Assembly: GCF_000204055.1 (NCBI RefSeq)
Contig: NW_006768806.1
Coordinates: 487,738-551,737 of the forward strand
DNA length: 64,000 nt
From: Melampsora larici-populina 98AG31
Taxonomy: Eukaryota; Basidiomycota; Pucciniomycetes; Pucciniales; Melampsoraceae
Direction of reading: 5' to 3'
The notes under the pieces: model-generated
Databases searched by the model: none
What the model was told of the DNA's origin: nothing
The model's input: only the letters and a program-made list of their open reading frames with translations
Translations under genes and position numbers: made by a program
Shown here: in pieces, positions 59,468-64,000 of the stretch
Layout of the letters: every line of letters starts with the position of its first letter
Numbering within the stretch: the stretch's first letter is position 1

Positions 59468-60426
59468 TGGCTCTCAAAGTAGACACCTGGTTTTGCAAAA
59501 AAAAAACATGGTTGACCTAGTTAACTTTTTGGTTGTGAGATGGTAAGAAATGGTAAGTTGATATACACAGAGTTATTGATAAAAAGTAACTGGGTCAACT
59601 GAGTTTTTCTTGGAACTGGGTCTACTTTGAGAGCCACTAATGAACAAACTTAACCAAATTCATGAGGAATTGAGAAAAGTAATGAGAAATTAAGAAAAGT
59701 AGTAAAAAATTAAGAAAATCAATGAGAAAATAAGGGAATGAAAGAGAATATAATGGCTCTCAAAGTAGACATCTGGTTTTACAAGAGAACATGGTTGATC
59801 CAGTTAACATTTTGGCTGTGAGATGGTAAGAAATGGTAAGTTGGTATACACAAAGTTATTGATCAAAAAGTAACTGGGTCAAACTGGGTTCTTGTTGAAA
59901 CTGGATCTGCTTTAAAAAGCCACTAATTAAGAATATCAACCCAATTTGTGAGAAATTGAGAAAAGTAATGAGAAATTAAGAAAAGTAATGAGAAATTAAG
60001 AAAATGATAAGAAATTAAGAAAATAAATGAGAAAATAATGGGTCTCAAAGTAGACACCTGGTTTGAAAAAAAACATGGTTGAACCAGTTAACATTTCGGT
60101 TGTGAGATGGTAAGAAATGTTAAGTTGGTATACACAAAGTTATTGATCAAAAAGTAACTGGGTCAAACTGGGTTCTTGTTGAAACTGGATCTGCTTTGAG
60201 AGCCACTAATTAACAAAATTGACCAAATTTGTGAGAAATCAAGAAAGCAAATGAGAAGATAATGGGTCTCACAGTAGACACCTGGTTTTACAAAAAAAAC
60301 ATGGTTGAACCAGTTAACTTTTTGGTTGTGAGATGTTAAGAAATGTTAACGTGATATACACAAAGTTATTGATAAAAAGCTGGGTCAACTGGATTTTTCT
60401 TGGACCTGGATCTACTTTGAGAGCCG
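59468..60426. repeat. Array of four inverted-repeat units of about 165 bp
   Basis: Units at 59468-59636, 59754-59922, 60039-60205 and 60263-60426. Each begins TGG(C/G)TCTCAAAGTAGAC (or close) and ends with its complement (TCTACTTTGAGAGCCA in units 1 and 4), with AACATGGTTGA and TTATTGAT(C)AAAAAGTAACTGGGTCAA inside. Between units are short GAGAAATTAAGAAAA(G/T)TAAT repeats. Each unit looks like a small TIR element, and the spacing (about 286, 285 and 224 bp) suggests tandem amplification of one unit plus spacer. Confidence 0.82.
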
Positions 60427-60826
60427 CTATTCATTTACAACTTGAATCAACATGCTCATCAAGAGTCATCATCATCATCTCATTGAGTGATACATAAAAG
60501 TGAGCAAGATTTCAAGAGTTCTCTAAAGAATGTTTACTGAAGGATTATTACAATTTGGGCCCCTTACGACACAATCTAGTTTTGTAACTGTTTTGATCTC
60601 TTACAACTCCTTCAAATAAATTATAAAATGAATTCTATAATGCTGTATACTAAATTTTCAAATCGAAAAAATGATCAATTATTCCAATAAATCCTTGTCA
60701 GCCCAATGATATGCATTCTGATATTCAAATTCCGAATTTGAACAATTAGAAAAAATCTCAATGAATTCGAGGGTTGAGATGCATTGATATGTGATTGGAA
60801 TTTGAACAAGCCAAAAAAAAATGAAT

Positions 60827-63160
60827 TCATCTTGATGAGTTCCAACAGTATCTTTGAAAGCATTGACTGCAAAGACCTTCCCTTGGAATTTTCTGTCGTT
60901 CTCGAGACCTATCAACCACAGCGCAGGCGAGACATGCGGACCAAAGTGGATCACGAAATACTCGGTTTTTGATATTGTCGGCGCTAGGGAATCCTCGATA
61001 AGCGACTTCTGAAGCTGCACCAACAAAAGCTTCGACTTGTCTACGTGGATACTAAGAATGGAATTCTCTCAGATTTCAGATCTACTAGATTTTTATGAAA
61101 GAGATTGGTTATCTTACCTGGATTTGATCTACTGATGTGTTTGTGATACCAGCTGATCCATCTAGAGGGGCTGAATTAGGTAGCCATACGATCAACGGGG
61201 CGGCCGTCTCGTCACAACCGAAAAAAATCGGATGCGATCTTATCTTCTCGTACTCCACTTCCGAACTTGGTACGCGAGGAAAATTGTAGGCACCTGACAT
61301 AAGCTGAGCTCTGGCGAATGTGGCTTGTAGCGAATTCCCGGTGGCATAATTTGATCCTGCTGCTGCATCCTATATGATATGCCAAAATACTTGCATTAGA
61401 AGCTGAACATGTAAGGGTAGATAGCAAGGCGTGGTAGTAAGTATTGAGGGGGTACTGACCTTAGTTAAGCTGATTGAGTCGATACCAATGATAATGTCTA
61501 CTTTTCGGGCTGGGATCAGCAGTGGGAGATAGGGTGTCACAGCTGTAAAGAGCATTTTATGTAAATCAGACTAGTGAGATGATCTGAGGGTAGGATATCA
61601 ATCTTACCACCATCGTAACCTCCGTCAAGGAGCCGAAGATCGGTGGATTCTCTGTCCAGATAAGTATTGGTCCCAACCTGATAGAAAGGATTGGGGACTG
61701 AGGCTGTGTCGAGAGATATACCAGGTTGAGAGCTTGCAAAAGTGTTGTTAATGGAGGTGATGATATTGTGTACTGAACTCTGGTTAAAGAAGTAAGCTGT
61801 ACTGATGTTGAGTTTTGGAAATATATTACTGGAGATAGCAGCAAGATAACTAGCTTGATCAAAACCTTGAGCGCACTTCTGAGATGTTAACTTTCCACTT
61901 TTTAAGCGAGTACCTAGATATTCTGTTGGTATAAAGCTAGCCAAGTTTGCATCCCAACTTCCTGACTCTATTGGTGTGAATTCGTATGCGGTGTTCGTCA
62001 ATGGGACGAAAGCCCCAGGTTGCAGTTTTTTGTCTTGGCCAGGTGAGATCGGGAGAGCCGTGATGATAGGGAAAGGTTGTTCAAAACGTTGAAAGCTGGA
62101 GCTGAGCGTAGAAAAGAAGGATATGCAAGTAAGCCACCATATCAAGATTCCGCTCTTCGTATTTGAGCAAAATTCCTTACACTTTTCTGATACTCGAGAA
62201 AGTGACATCTACACCGTGTGGTAGAGATTGATCAAAGAAGTTATGTTCCGTGGTTCCATTGATGATACGATAACGAAGCAGTAATGACCAAAAGTCTACC
62301 ATGGTGACATGAAATCCAGCCTTGGACTTTTGGGCCATTTTTGCCATGATATCGGCCAAATAATTTGCATTCTTCTCTGCAATTCCTTTTCCATCATCAA
62401 CTGTTTGATTATCGGCAGGCTGATAGAAAAAGTTGACATCAATTTTCGAACAAAGAACTCATGATCATCAAACTCAACTCACACTGAACAAATCATATTG
62501 AACCAAAAAACTTCCAAAGTGGTTTTCTTTGTTTAGATTCTGTTTTGGATTCTTTGAAAGGGCTGTATCATATAATGATGGATAATTAGCCTGAGAGAGA
62601 GCAGTGACCACCCAAGCACCACCACTGAGACCGACTATATAATCGCTGGCTTGTAAAAGTCCACCCGTACCAACATCAGATGAAGTTTTGTTTCTTGCGT
62701 CGAATGCATTCAAAACACCGCTCGAATACAATGCCGCGCGGAATCCTCCACCAGAAGCTGCCAATGCAGTACGAGGTAGGATGTTGAGATTCTTTGATGT
62801 GAGTATAGTATCGAGATAGGCAGGTATTACATTATTACTGGATACAGTATGGTTCCAATCACCTAGTTTTCGGCGGGTATTCGCATCAACTGCCGGTGCA
62901 GCTTTCAAAGATTGTTTTACATTGCGCAGATAAGTCCTGTAGGCTGGACCCGCTACTTGTTGACGACGGCGCTGGAGGTAATCAACTTCAGATGGATTCA
63001 ATTTCTGAGAGCCTTTTGTACCGGCATTTCTAAGTGTGAAATTGCCTGGACATTGAATGTGAGCGATGGTGGCCGCATGGTTGGGAAAGGATAAAGTATA
63101 GACAAAGAAGAATAAATAATTGAGGGCGAGAAAAGTTGAACAGTTGGAAGATTTAAACAT
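60827..63160 (-). CDS. Secreted lysophospholipase / phospholipase B
   Basis: Exons 63160-62483, 62419-62181, 62101-61608, 61542-61460, 61369-61118 and 61051-60827 join to 656 residues, the usual length of fungal phospholipase B. This enzyme removes fatty acids from (lyso)phospholipids. A signal peptide (MFKSSNCSTFLALNYLFFFV) is followed by many N-glycosylation sites. Catalytic features: SGGGFRA (136-142, oxyanion region), GLSGG with Ser179 as nucleophile, and LDGGYDG with Asp465 as the second catalytic residue. VDIIIGIDS follows as expected. The C-terminus has the conserved Cys-rich end (WSACLACAVVDRSRERQ, CSQCFQRYCW). The last exon must be read in the frame giving this Cys-rich end; the longer overlapping frame there is spurious. 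No frame damage. Confidence 0.93.
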
Positions 63161-64000
63161 TTTGACAGCCAGCTATGAGAAGAAAGAAAGAATGAGGAGA
63201 CCGGATGGTTGTAGGATAAGTGTCGTGGTGAGTAAATGCACAAGGAATCAAATCAGTTCATTTGAGTGAATAACATAACATCGTAAGAAAAAAATTGATG
63301 AGAGGAGAATTGAAGTTGAACTCTGTAAGAGATCAAACTTGGTGATAGAGTGAAGACCGAGAACTGCACGGAAGCCTGCTTCATTGAATGAATGCTCACT
63401 CATTCAAATTCTTTCGATTTCGATATATTCCATCATCGATACTTCAAAAAGGGGGGTTCCAGGGCCTATACCCTAACTACATTCTTCACTTGAGCAAATC
63501 AAATCGTTTTTTACATTTAGGTTGATCATGACGATGTTGTGATGCATAAGTCACCAACCCCCCCTTCATTCAACGAGCCAGGCTGATTGAAGATTTTTGC
63601 AAAGTATGTGAAATTGCGGGGCCGGGTCATACCCCTACAGGAAAGTACACTTGGACAATGTGGCACGTGATCGTCCCACGGGATTCGTGTATTTTCATGC
63701 TGATCGTCTTATTACACATGAATCTGATTCCGCATCTTCAGGCCATACCCACCAGTTCTTTTGGAAGTGTACGTCGACCACGACGTCCCTTCCAAGATTT
63801 AATGACTGCCAGTGGTAGCTCTGTGGTCATATGTTTTCCGCCAGAATCGAGTGAAATTCCAAAACTAGGATCAATCTGCACTTAACCAAGGCCCCTTCAT
63901 CGAGCGAGCAATCCTCACCCCAGGAGAGGGTCCCACGGCGCGCGTGGTGGGGCTTGTGTTAATCTAGGGATCAATCCGGGTGTGAGAAAAAAAAACCTTG
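63161..64000. other. Upstream region of the phospholipase gene, no other gene
   Basis: Promoter side of the lysophospholipase. The short plus-strand frame at 63658-63885 has a hydrophobic start but no other support. Nothing recognisable to the end of the window. Confidence 0.4.

Noticed and set aside
60679..61026. 115-codon minus-strand frame at the 3' end of the phospholipase
   Set aside because: The overlapping frame gives the conserved CLACA ... CSQCFQRYCW phospholipase B terminus and fits the splice phase.
1..64000. tRNA, rRNA and CRISPR-like arrays
   Set aside because: No cloverleaf with A and B boxes, no rRNA-like block and no spacer-repeat array was seen; a dedicated covariance-model scan was not possible.

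Overview
The window is eukaryotic and fungal. Genes are split by short introns (about 50-200 bp, mostly GTAAGT/GTGAGT donors and AG acceptors), intergenic DNA is AT-rich, and much of the middle is nested mobile DNA. KDZ-type transposases with CxC cysteine clusters, a lysophospholipase, duplicated secreted cutinases and RIP-like damage in a TCG context all suggest a basidiomycete, most likely a rust fungus (Pucciniales). The species is not determined, and all exon models were spliced by hand.

Layout. 1-6.3 kb: gene-poor, with one possible secreted-peptide start. 6.3-10.5 kb: two tandem minus-strand cutinase-family genes whose catalytic cores are flanked by Gly/Pro/Lys-rich segments. 12.7-18.2 kb: three tandem paralogues of an unrecognised, apparently nuclear family, one carrying a duplicated exon pair. 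A short upstream element is shared by these two unrelated gene clusters. 19.0-25.0 kb: a Mutator-like 625-bp element, then a LINE fragment split by a PIF/Harbinger element, which itself carries a hAT-like MITE and abuts a second Harbinger MITE. 26.1-36.9 kb: a second LINE fragment split by a 9,028-bp KDZ transposon with about 395-bp terminal inverted repeats and a perfect 8-bp target duplication. That transposon carries a KDZ transposase with a CxC1 cluster and a divergent HMG-box-like gene. 37-42.3 kb: repeat debris and one small candidate secreted protein. 42.4-49.6 kb: a second, older KDZ-type locus (a CxC5/CxC6-type transposase-like gene plus two companion genes), broken by a 100-N assembly gap. 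50.1-54.2 kb: a large low-complexity protein. 55.5-59.0 kb: an F-box/LRR-like protein. 59.5-60.4 kb: four copies of a 165-bp inverted-repeat unit. 60.8-63.2 kb: a secreted lysophospholipase/phospholipase B.

How the parts relate. The cutinases and the lysophospholipase are secreted lipid or cutin hydrolases. The central 30 kb is a transposon graveyard with one apparently young occupant, the 9-kb KDZ element. Order of events can be read from target duplications: joining the sequence on either side of each insertion restores the interrupted LINE reading frame. Premature stops in the older elements fit CGA-to-TGA changes in a TCG context.
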